In this document: piece by piece, positions 22,052-30,800 of the stretch
Layout of the letters: every line of letters starts with the position of its first letter
How positions within the stretch are numbered: position 1 is the first letter of the stretch
Origin: a virus
Direction: 5' to 3' (one strand)
Virus record (IMG/VR): IMGVR_UViG_3300048591_000107
Location: 1 to 46,110 of that record
Length of the DNA: 46,110 bases
Notes under the pieces: generated by a model
Database searches by the model: none
The model's input: the letters and a program-made list of their open reading frames with translations, nothing else
Told to the model about the DNA's origin: nothing
Program-made: the position numbers and the translations under genes

Positions 22052-22615
22052 TCACTTTCGACCGTGATTGGGGTGGAACCCGTACCGCCTCTCAGCCGCG
22101 AGGCGGGCCGCGATGGCGTCGTCCATGTCGGAATAGTAGCCGAGGTGGACAATCCGGCCGTCGCCTCTGATCTGCGCGACCCACTTCTCGAGCGGCTTGT
22201 ACCAACGCACGCCTGTGTGCCCGCTCGCATTCGAGCTATAGCGCCTCTTGTTCCGGGCGTTCCCCGCCGGGCACACGACCCGAAGGTTAGCGATGCGATT
22301 GTCCGTCCGAATGCCGTTGATATGGTCGACGTGGCCTTCGGGCCATTGACCGTGGGCCATCGCCCAGATGATGCGGTGCGCAGGCAGGCGGAACCCCGCA
22401 ATCGGGCCGTGGTGATAGCCTCCAGTGTTCGTCGCTGTGAAGGCTTGGCGACCAGCATAGCGCGTGTTCCATCGACTGCACTCAAAGCTGGCGCCATTGC
22501 GCCCGCTCGTGAACATGGAGATGTCGCGCTCGCGCCAGTAGAGCGTCCCCGTCTCTGGATCGTAGCGAAGCAGCTTGCGCAAAAGCTCTGGGGATGGCAG
22601 GGGCTTCTTAGCCAT
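22052..22615 (-). CDS. HNH homing endonuclease with AP2 domain, antisense in the tail module
   Basis: 187 residues on the minus strand, between two plus-strand tail genes. N-terminal LRKLLRYDPETGTLYWRERDISMF, HNH core AHRIIWAMAHGQWPEGHVDHINGIRTDNRIANLRVVCPAGNARN, then AP2 domain HTGVRWYKPLEKWVAQIRGDGRIVHLGYYSDMDDAIAA. Strong ribosome-binding site AAGGAGG 7-8 nt before ATG 22615. Its orientation against the late operon marks it as an inserted homing element with its own expression. Similar in layout to the HNH at 43872. Confidence 0.94.
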   Translation of the reverse strand: MAKKPLPSPELLRKLLRYDPETGTLYWRERDISMFTSGRNGASFECSRWNTRYAGRQAFTATNTGGYHHGPIAGFRLPAHRIIWAMAHGQWPEGHVDHINGIRTDNRIANLRVVCPAGNARNKRRYSSNASGHTGVRWYKPLEKWVAQIRGDGRIVHLGYYSDMDDAIAARLAAERRYGFHPNHGRK

Positions 22616-22704
22616 GTCGGCCTCCTTGAAAGGTCGGTGTGGTCAGGGTGCGCGAGGCGTTGGCGCGCTTCGTGCATCCGCATCCTAGCATCGGAGGCGA
22701 TCTG

Positions 22705-24759
22705 ATGCCCACATCAAAAATGCAAGCCTCGTTTTCAGCAGGTGTTCTGAGCCCTCGCCTCCACGGGAGAATCGACCTAGCCCGCTATGACATTGGCCTG
22801 AAGCTTGGCCGGAATGTCATTGTGCTGACCGGAGGCGGCGTGTCGAACCGGGCCGGAACCGAGTTCATCGCCGAAGTCTGGGACCAGACCAAGACCTACC
22901 GCCTGATCCCGTTCCAGCGCGACGAGGACGACAACTACGTCATGGTCATGGGCGACGAGGACATGCGCGTCATCTTCAACGGCGCATGGGTGGAGACGAG
23001 CCCGGGCGTGGCCTACGAGCCGTCGACGCCTTTCCAGGACACCGACCTCGCCGCGCTCGACTACGCGCAGTCGGTCGACGTGATGTATTTCGCGCACCCG
23101 TCCTACGCGCCCCGCAAGATGAGCCGCACGGGCGCGACCTCGTGGACCTTCGCGAACGTGGCCGTCGACCCGCCCGGCTCCGTCCCCGCCGCGCCGGTCC
23201 TCACCGCGTCCCACGATGACAGCCGCACCTGGCGCTACAAGGTGTCCGCAGTCTACGATGGTGTGGAGAGCTTCGCCTCCGCGGCGACATCGCTTTCGGG
23301 CAACGGCCCCGATCTCTCGATCTCCGGGCGCCTGATCCAGGTCGCATGGGGCAGCACCGGTGCCGACGAATACTACGTGTACCGCGAGACGAGCGACAAC
23401 AGCGGCGTCTATGCCTACGTCGGCTACGCCACCACGACCGACTTCTCAGACCGCAACATCTCGCCCGACCAGACGACGACGCCCGTGGTCGCCTCTGGCC
23501 TCTTCGGCTCCGCAGGCGACTACCCCTCCCGCGTCACGCTCTTCCAGCAGCGCCTCACCTTCGGCGGCAGCACGAACGATCCCGAGACGATCTGGATGTC
23601 GCGCACAGGTGACTACGAGAACTTCACCCGCTCGCGCACGCTGCGCCCCGATGACCGGGTGGAACTGACGCTTGCCGGCGCCGCGATCAACCGGATTCGC
23701 GCGATGCTTCCCTTCCGCGATCTCATCGTCTTCACCAGCGCGGCAGAGTTCGCCGTGGGGAGCCCGGATGGCGCGATCGTAGCGGGGAGCCCGATCGTCA
23801 CGCAGTACGGCCAGAGCGGCTCCGTCGCCGTGCGGCCGCTGACGGTGGACGACACCGCGCTCTTCGTCGACCGCACCGGGCGGAACGTCCGCGACCTCCG
23901 CTATGCCTTCGAGCAGGACGGCTACTCGGGGAACGAGCTCACCATCTTCGCCTCGCACTTCTTCGAGGGCCGCCGCATCGTCGACTGGACGTTCTGCCAG
24001 GCACCCTACTCGATCGTCTGGACCGTGCTCGACGACGGCAAGCTCCTCTCGCTCACCTACAAGCGCGAGCACCAGATCTGGGCGTGGACCGAACACGATG
24101 TCGGCGGCGAGGTGCTGAGCGTCGCCTCCATCCGCGAGGGCAACGAGGACGCACTCTACCTGCTCGTCAGGCGCACCATCAACGGCGCGAGCGTGCAGTA
24201 CGTCGAACGGCTGCACTCGCGCACCTTCACCGACGTGGCGGATGCCTTCTTCGTCGACTGCGGCAAGACCTACAGCGGCGCGGCGGCGACGGTCATCACC
24301 GGCCTTGATCACCTCGAGGGCGAGGCGGTCGCGGTGCTGGCCGATGGGTCGGTGGTCGACGGGCTGACGGTCACGGGCGGCCAGATCACGCTCACGACGG
24401 CCGCAAGCAAGGTGCATGTGGGCCTGCCCTACACGGCGGAGGTGGAGAACCTCCCGCCCGCGATCGACTTGCAGGATGTGGGCTCGGCCCGCGGCCGCCC
24501 CCATGCGGTCACGAAGGTGCGCGTGCAGGTGGAGAAGACCCGCGGGATCGAGATCGCGGACGCGATCCGGATCTTCTACCCCTACACCCTGACGCCGCCC
24601 GACCTCTCCGACCCGTTCGCGATGACGACGGGCATGATCGACGTGACCGTGGGCGCGGGCTGGAACAGCGACGGCACCATCGTGATCCGGCAGCAGTACC
24701 CGCTTCCGATGACGATCCTCGGCATCGCCCCGGATCTCTCCATTGGCCGCTCGGGTTGA
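22705..24759 (+). CDS. Tail tubular protein B (T7 gp12-like nozzle)
   Basis: 684 residues from ATG 22705, with GGAGG 8 nt upstream. Opening QASFSAGVLSPRLHGRIDLARYDIGLKLGRNVIVLTGGGVSNRAGTEF is the hallmark of this nozzle/stabilisation family. Later: WMSRTGDYENF, LIVFTSAAEFAV, SGSVAVRPLTVDDTALFVDRTGRNVRDLRY and VEKTRGIEI. It forms the tail tip that the DNA passes through. The 22616-22704 gap upstream holds only the HNH and tail-gene leaders. Confidence 0.94.
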   Translation: MPTSKMQASFSAGVLSPRLHGRIDLARYDIGLKLGRNVIVLTGGGVSNRAGTEFIAEVWDQTKTYRLIPFQRDEDDNYVMVMGDEDMRVIFNGAWVETSPGVAYEPSTPFQDTDLAALDYAQSVDVMYFAHPSYAPRKMSRTGATSWTFANVAVDPPGSVPAAPVLTASHDDSRTWRYKVSAVYDGVESFASAATSLSGNGPDLSISGRLIQVAWGSTGADEYYVYRETSDNSGVYAYVGYATTTDFSDRNISPDQTTTPVVASGLFGSAGDYPSRVTLFQQRLTFGGSTNDPETIWMSRTGDYENFTRSRTLRPDDRVELTLAGAAINRIRAMLPFRDLIVFTSAAEFAVGSPDGAIVAGSPIVTQYGQSGSVAVRPLTVDDTALFVDRTGRNVRDLRYAFEQDGYSGNELTIFASHFFEGRRIVDWTFCQAPYSIVWTVLDDGKLLSLTYKREHQIWAWTEHDVGGEVLSVASIREGNEDALYLLVRRTINGASVQYVERLHSRTFTDVADAFFVDCGKTYSGAAATVITGLDHLEGEAVAVLADGSVVDGLTVTGGQITLTTAASKVHVGLPYTAEVENLPPAIDLQDVGSARGRPHAVTKVRVQVEKTRGIEIADAIRIFYPYTLTPPDLSDPFAMTTGMIDVTVGAGWNSDGTIVIRQQYPLPMTILGIAPDLSIGRSG

Positions 24760-25210
24760 CATCGTACCGATGACGTGGGTGCACGCGGTCGAGATGGCCG
24801 GCAAGATGCGGGCCGCGGACCTGCGCGAGTACGCGGCGATGATGACCGAGCCGGTGGCCGAGGGCCTCGAGAAGATCCGGCGCAAGTCCCGCGTGGCATG
24901 GGCGGCGAAGGCGGACGGCGAGCTCGTCGTGATCTACGGCCTCTACGTGCCGACGATCCTTTCGCGGGAGGCGCATCCCTGGCTCCTTGCGACGGACGCG
25001 GTGGAGCGGCCCGAGGTGCGGCGGGCGTTCGCGCGGCGATCGCGGCGCGAGGCGGCGCTCCTCTTGCATGGCTTCGAGCGGTACTCCAACTGGTGCGACG
25101 TGGAGAACGATGCGGTCATGCGGTGGCTCTTCTGGCTCGGCTTCTCCTTCGCGTCAGAAACCGCGCTCCACAACGGGGTAGAGTTCGTGCACTTCTGGAA
25201 GGACAACTAG
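24743..25210 (+). CDS. T7 gp13-like internal/ejection-associated protein (GNAT-like fold)
   Basis: 155 residues. T7 gp13-type proteins look like GNAT acetyltransferases: VDIVPMTWVHAVEMAGKMRAADLREY at the N-terminus, VAWAAKADGELVVIYGLYVPTIL, PWLLATDAVERPEVRRAFARRSRREAALL, and the final MRWLFWLGFSFASETALHNGVEFVHFWKDN. The TTG start at 24743 is chosen because the first beta strand (VDIVPM) belongs to the fold; ATG 24770 would remove it. It overlaps the tail tube B gene end. Needed in T7 for internal-core assembly; true acetyltransferase activity is not implied. Confidence 0.8.
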   Translation: MAARVDIVPMTWVHAVEMAGKMRAADLREYAAMMTEPVAEGLEKIRRKSRVAWAAKADGELVVIYGLYVPTILSREAHPWLLATDAVERPEVRRAFARRSRREAALLLHGFERYSNWCDVENDAVMRWLFWLGFSFASETALHNGVEFVHFWKDN

Positions 25211-25213
25211 GCC

Positions 25214-25813
25214 ATGTGCATTCCGGTTGCGGCTATCGTCCCCACGCTTGCGAAGGTCGGCACGACGATCGGCACGTTCCTCGGCGGCGCGGGTGTCGCG
25301 GGCGCGGCAGGTGCCGGCGCTGCCGGGGCATCGGCGGCGGCGGGCGGCATCGGCACGGCTCTGACGCTCGCCTCTGGCGGGCTCACGGCCTATTCGCAGT
25401 ACCGCAACGCGCGGATGGCGGAGACGGTGGCGAACCGCAACGCGGAGGCGCAGGACCGGGCGGCGATCGAGGCCATGCGCGAGGGCGAGGAGCGGTCGAC
25501 CCGGCAGCGGCAGGCCGCAGCCGTGTTCCAGGGCCAGCAGCGCGTGGGCATGGCGGCCAACGGGATCGACGTGACGTCGGCGGGCGCGCTCGGGATGCTT
25601 GACGAGACGAAGCTCCTCGCGGAGGAGGATGCCTTCGCGATCCGCGAGACGGCGCGGCGCGTGGCCGGGAATGCCGACATCGCGGCGACGAATGCGCGGG
25701 TTGAAGCGCAGAGCCAGCGGTCGGCGTCCTTCTTCGAGCCGGTCGGCACCATCCTCGGCACGGCGTCCAAGGTCGGCCAGCGGTACGCCTACATGTCGGC
25801 TGGCTACGCATGA
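25214..25813 (+). CDS. Internal virion protein B (T7 gp14-like)
   Basis: 199 residues. N-terminal Ala/Gly-rich hydrophobic region (VPTLAKVGTTIGTFLGGAGVAGAAGAG, about 8-60) can insert in membrane; the remaining two thirds is a long helix (YSQYRNARMAETVANRNAEAQDRAAIEAMREGEERSTRQRQAAAVFQGQQRVGMAANGID). This layout and its place before the larger ejection proteins match T7 gp14, the outer-membrane pore of the ejectosome. Overlaps the next gene as ATGA. Confidence 0.85.
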   Translation: MCIPVAAIVPTLAKVGTTIGTFLGGAGVAGAAGAGAAGASAAAGGIGTALTLASGGLTAYSQYRNARMAETVANRNAEAQDRAAIEAMREGEERSTRQRQAAAVFQGQQRVGMAANGIDVTSAGALGMLDETKLLAEEDAFAIRETARRVAGNADIAATNARVEAQSQRSASFFEPVGTILGTASKVGQRYAYMSAGYA

Positions 25814-27864
25814 GGGTCGAGCCCTACGAGCGGCAGGAAGTCACGCAGGCGATCAACCCGGCGCAGCAGCGGGCCCCGCAGACGGCGCTCGGCGCGCTCG
25901 GGGAGGGCGTGGGCGAGGCGGGCCAGGCTTTCTTCGAGTTCCAGGACGAGATCGACACCGCGGCCGCGAAGGAAGCGGATGCCGCGCTCACCTCGCGCAT
26001 CAACGAGATGCTCTACGGCCAGAACGGCTACATGTACGCGCAGGGGGGCAACGCGGTGTCCGCGCGGGAGAACCTCACGAAGAGCCTCGACGGGCTCTAC
26101 GAGGAGGTGACGAGCGGACTCGCACCCGGGGCGCGGCGGGTCGGCGAGAGCGCCATGCGGGCGCGGCTCGAGGGCGCGCGGACGAACATCAACCAGCACG
26201 CCATGACGCAGGGGCGGCAATACATCAACCAGGCGTCCGAGGCGCGCGTGGGCGCGGCGATCGACAGCGCGATCTTCAACCCGGCGGAGACGGCTCAGTC
26301 GCTCCACATCGCGCGGCAGGAGATCACCGACATGGCGGCGCGCGAGGGATGGGCGCCCGAGGTGACGGCGCAGAAGCTCGCGGAGGCGCAGGACAAGGTG
26401 CACGCGGGCGTGGTGGCGCGGGTGGCGACGGCCGACCCGGTGGCGGCGATGGACTACCTCGCGCGGAACCGGGACCAGATCAGCGGCCCGACGCTGGCGC
26501 GGCTCGAGGCGGAGCTCGTGCCGGTGGCGAAGGCGTACCGCGGCCGGCAGGCGGGGGCGCAAGCGTTCACGGGCGGCAACGTCGAAGAAGCCATGCGGCT
26601 CGCCTCGACCACGCTCGGCATGAATGAGGTGCAGCAGCGCGACGCGCTGACGCAATACATGCGCGACGGTGGGCAGAACCTCGACCCGGCAGTGACGGCC
26701 TGGTGCGCGGCCTTCGTGAATGCCACCCTCGCCAAGGCAGGCTTCCAGGGGACGGGCTCGCTCATGGCGCGCTCGTTCCTGGATTGGGGCCAGCCTGTCG
26801 CCAGCCCGCAGCGCGGCGACATCGTGGTCCTCGATCGCGGCAACCCGCCCTACGGGCACGTCGGTTTCTTCGACGGCTACAACGACGACGGCACGATCCG
26901 CATCCTCGGGGGGAACCAAGGCGACGCGGTGAGCATGGAGGGCTACGACCCGAAGAGCGTGCTCGGCTTCCGCCGGGCGCCAGCGGGCGGCACGGGGATC
27001 GAGAGCCTCCTGGCCATCGAAGACCCGACTGAGCGCGAGGCGGCGTTCGAGGAGTATTCCCTTCGGTCCAAGATCGCCGAGGGCCAGCAGAAGGCGCAGG
27101 TTGCCGCCGCGCAGCAGGGCGCCTACGAGCACGTCCTGCAAGGCGGGCGGATCGCGGACCTCGACCTCGAGACGCAGCGCCTCCTCGGACGCGAGGAGTT
27201 GAACGGGCTCCGCGCGCTGGAGGGAAACCTCGCGAGCGGAACCGTGATGGAAACGCGCGACGCGGACTTCGTGGAGATGATGGACCTCGCCACGAACCCG
27301 CGGCGCAAGCAGGAGTTCCTCGCCACCTCGCCGCTCACATGGGCGGGCAAGCTCGACCGGACGGACTTCGAGCGGTTCGTGCAGATGCAGACCGAGGCGC
27401 GCTCGGGCAGCGTCACCGCGCCGAACGTCTCCAGTGTGCTTTCGACCGCGGACCCCGCGCTCCGCGCCGCCGGCATCGTGAAGACCGAGAACCCCGACGA
27501 GTACGCGCGCTTCCAGAGCACGATCACGCGATGGGCCACGGCGAACCCGGATCTCGCGGCGAACCCGGTGGAGCTCGACAAGAAGATCAACTCGCTCCTG
27601 GTGCCGGTTGTGCTGAACCGGCCGGGCATGTTCAATGAGCAGAGCGGGGCGGCGTTCCAGATCGACTGGAACGGCAAGCCTCTCGACCCGACCGACGACG
27701 TGACCGTCGACGACGTGCTGGACGGCTCGCTCAAGGTGAACGGGGAGACGGTGCCGCGCGAGGTGCTGGAGCAGTTCGCGACGGAGTTCGTGCGGACCTA
27801 CCGGCGCGATCCGACCCCGCAGGAGATGGTCGAGGCGATCATCGACTCGGGCGCCTACGACTGA
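25810..27864 (+). CDS. Internal virion protein C-like with CHAP/NlpC-type peptidase domain
   Basis: 684 residues at the place of T7 gp15. The first ~290 residues are helical (AQQRAPQTALGALGEGVGEAGQAFFEFQDEID). Residues about 290-395 form a TIGR02594/CHAP-like cysteine peptidase: AWCAAFVNATLAKAG (Cys299), PQRGDIVVLDRG, GHVGFFDG (His350) and LGGNQGD (Asn369). In T7 the wall-cleaving activity is a transglycosylase in gp16; here a peptidase in the gp15-like protein would cut peptide cross-links so the ejection channel can cross the periplasm. The C-terminal half is mostly helical. Confidence 0.85.
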   Translation: MRVEPYERQEVTQAINPAQQRAPQTALGALGEGVGEAGQAFFEFQDEIDTAAAKEADAALTSRINEMLYGQNGYMYAQGGNAVSARENLTKSLDGLYEEVTSGLAPGARRVGESAMRARLEGARTNINQHAMTQGRQYINQASEARVGAAIDSAIFNPAETAQSLHIARQEITDMAAREGWAPEVTAQKLAEAQDKVHAGVVARVATADPVAAMDYLARNRDQISGPTLARLEAELVPVAKAYRGRQAGAQAFTGGNVEEAMRLASTTLGMNEVQQRDALTQYMRDGGQNLDPAVTAWCAAFVNATLAKAGFQGTGSLMARSFLDWGQPVASPQRGDIVVLDRGNPPYGHVGFFDGYNDDGTIRILGGNQGDAVSMEGYDPKSVLGFRRAPAGGTGIESLLAIEDPTEREAAFEEYSLRSKIAEGQQKAQVAAAQQGAYEHVLQGGRIADLDLETQRLLGREELNGLRALEGNLASGTVMETRDADFVEMMDLATNPRRKQEFLATSPLTWAGKLDRTDFERFVQMQTEARSGSVTAPNVSSVLSTADPALRAAGIVKTENPDEYARFQSTITRWATANPDLAANPVELDKKINSLLVPVVLNRPGMFNEQSGAAFQIDWNGKPLDPTDDVTVDDVLDGSLKVNGETVPREVLEQFATEFVRTYRRDPTPQEMVEAIIDSGAYD

Positions 27865-27871
27865 GGGGCGC

Positions 27872-30800
27872 ATGGCTGACACCTTCATCGCCGACTACTT
27901 CGCCCGCAGGAAGGAACGCGAGGCCGCCCAGGTGGCGACCGGCGCGCTCTTCGGCACCATGTCCCCCGAGGAGGCCACCGAAGGGCTCCAGATCGGGCAG
28001 GAGCTCGGTGTTCCGCCCGGCGTGGTCACGGCCGCGCCCGACATCTTCCGCTCCCGCCTTGCGCAGCAGCGCGCCACGACGGCGCTCACCGACGCGCCCC
28101 TCACCTCCGCCTGGCTCCGCGACCCCACGAACGGCGCGCTCGCCAAGGATGACCTCGACAACCTGACGTGGTTCGAGAAGGGTCTGCGCGACTTCGCGGG
28201 CGTGGGGGGCGCGCTCCTCGACACGCAGGCGGGGCGCGGGGTGGAAACCGGCGTCATGACCGCGGGCAAGCTCGGCGAGGCCACGGCCTCCATACCGGAC
28301 TCGATCCGCCTCGGATGGAACAACCGGCTCCTCACCGCCTTCGACGCAGCGCAAGGACTGCCCGAGGGATCGACCCGGGCGGACATGGCGCAAGCCCTCG
28401 GCTCCGACCCGATGGACCTCCTCACCGACCTCGGGATGCAGTTCCTTGAAGCCTCGCCCGAAGAGCGCCAGCGCCTCGCCGCGGCCGCCACCGAACAGGT
28501 CACGCAGAGCCAGGAGGCGATCGACTGGTTCACCGCCCGCATCGGCGAGTACAACGCCCACATGCAGGAGACGCAGGGCCGCGTCGCCAACTTCACCGAC
28601 ATCGAGGACGCCAAGGGCTTCGCCGACTGGCTCGCCTTCAACACCGGGCAGGCGATCCCGCTCCTCGCCGTCACCGCCGTCGCGGGCCTCATCGGCGGCG
28701 GCGCGGGCGTGGCCGGCGCGGGCTATGCGATGGGCGTGGGCGACATCCAGTCCACGCTTCTGGAGAAGGGCGTGCCCGACCGGCCCGACCTCGCGCTCTC
28801 GGGCGCCGTCCCCTACGCTGGCCTAGAGCTTCTCGGCCCCGCGGCGCGTCCGTTCCGGGGCGTCAGCACCGCCACGCTTGGCTCTGTGGCCGAGGGCTAC
28901 TTCAAGCGCCTCGGGCGCGAGGTGCCTGCGGGCGCGATCGAGGAGTTCATCAACGAGGCCGGGCAGGCGATCATCACCGACTACGTGACCGCAGCCGGAA
29001 CGGGCGTCGATGTCGAGTTGACGGACGAGAAGCTCCTCGACTGGTTCAACGAGGGGATGGCGGGCATGGCCGGCGGGGCGGCCGTCTCCGTTGTCACGAC
29101 CGCGCTCGACCGGCAACTGCGTCGCGATGCCGAGGCGGCCGGGAATGCGGGCGGCACCGCAAACCGCTTGGCCCAGATCGACCAGATGGCCACGACATCG
29201 AAGTTGCGCGAGCGGTCCCCGGAGAAGTTCCGCGAGGCGCTCGACGCGCAAGGGCTCGACGGCAACGTGGTCCTTGTTCCGGCGGACGGGCTGCGCGAGT
29301 TGTTCCAAGGGCCGAACGGCGAGATGGACCCGGAGGCGCTCCGCACGCTCGGCATCGACCCCGACACCTTCGAGGAGAGGGCCGCTGCCGGGCAGGACGT
29401 GGCCGTGCCGCTCTCCAACTACGCCGCGCATGTCTCGGGCACCGAGGCCGCCGCGTGGTTCGCCGAGAACGGCAAGACGAGCCCCGACGAGATGTCCCTG
29501 GCCGAAGTCGCCATGTTCCGCGAGACGATGGGCGATCAGTTCATGGCCGCGCAGGAAGAGGCGATGCGCGCCGCCGAGGAGGGCCGCGCCGTGGCCGCCT
29601 CCGACCAGCAAGTCTACGACGGCATGTTCCAGCAACTTCGCGATGCTGGCAGAACGCCCGACGTGGCGGACAGGGAGGCGCGCGTGTGGTCCGCCTTCTT
29701 CCGCACGATGGGCGAGAGGTACGGAGCCGACCCGGCGGAATTGGCCGCACGGTTCGGCGTGGTTGTTCGCGGGCCGGACCAGGCGGGGCTCCCTCCCTCG
29801 CCCCCCGCGGACCAGGTGGCGCCGGATCGCGGGAGCGTGCCTGCTCCTCCCGCCCCGGCGCCACCGACGAATGACGTGGCGATCACCGCCTCGGGCCGCG
29901 AGGTGCCCGTGCAGTTCCGCGTGGTCGACGCGGGCGCGCTCGTCACCTCGCAGATGGACGACGGCCGCCGCAACCCGGCGTTCCCGGCGGAGTTGCAGCC
30001 CCGCGACCGGACCCGTGACACGTCGATGGAGCAGATCCGGCGCATCGCGCGGAACCTCGACCCGCGCCTCCTCGGCCCGAACCCCTCCGCCGCTGACGGC
30101 GCCCCGATCGTCTCCCCCGACGGCATCGTCGAGAGCGGCAACGGCCGCGTGCTGGCGATCCGGCAAGCCTACGGCGCCTTCCCGGAGCGGGCGCAGGCGT
30201 ACCGCGCCTACATCGAAAGCCTCGGCTACTCGACCGAAGGGATGACGGCGCCCGTGCTCGTCCGCGAGCGGCAGGGCGAGATGGACACGGAGTCGCGCCG
30301 CGCCTTCACGCGCGAGGCGAACGAGCGGTCGAGTCTCGAGCTCTCCGACACCGAGCGCGCGATGGCCGATGCCGCGGCACTCCCCGACGACGCGCTCGCG
30401 CTCTACCAGGGCGGCGACGTGGATCTTGCGCAGAACCGCGAGTTCGTCCGCGCCTTCCTCATGTCGGCGGTCGCGGAGAACGATCAGGGCGCCTTCATCG
30501 ACGCGGAAGGCCGCATGTCGCAGCGCGCGGTGCGCCGCGTGCAGGCCGCGCTCCTCGCGAAAGCCTACGGCGACGCCTCCCTCGTCGAAAGCGTGATGGA
30601 AGTCACGGACGGGAACATCAAGGCGATCGGCGGCGCGCTCATGGACGTGGCGCCGATGTGGGCGCAGATGCGGCGCGAGGCGGAGAACGGCACGATCGCC
30701 GCGGAGATGGACCAGACCGAGGCGCTCCTCGAGGCGGTCAACATGGTGCGCCGCGCCCGCGACGACGGACGCCCCGTGGCGGAGTTCGTCGGGCAGGGCG

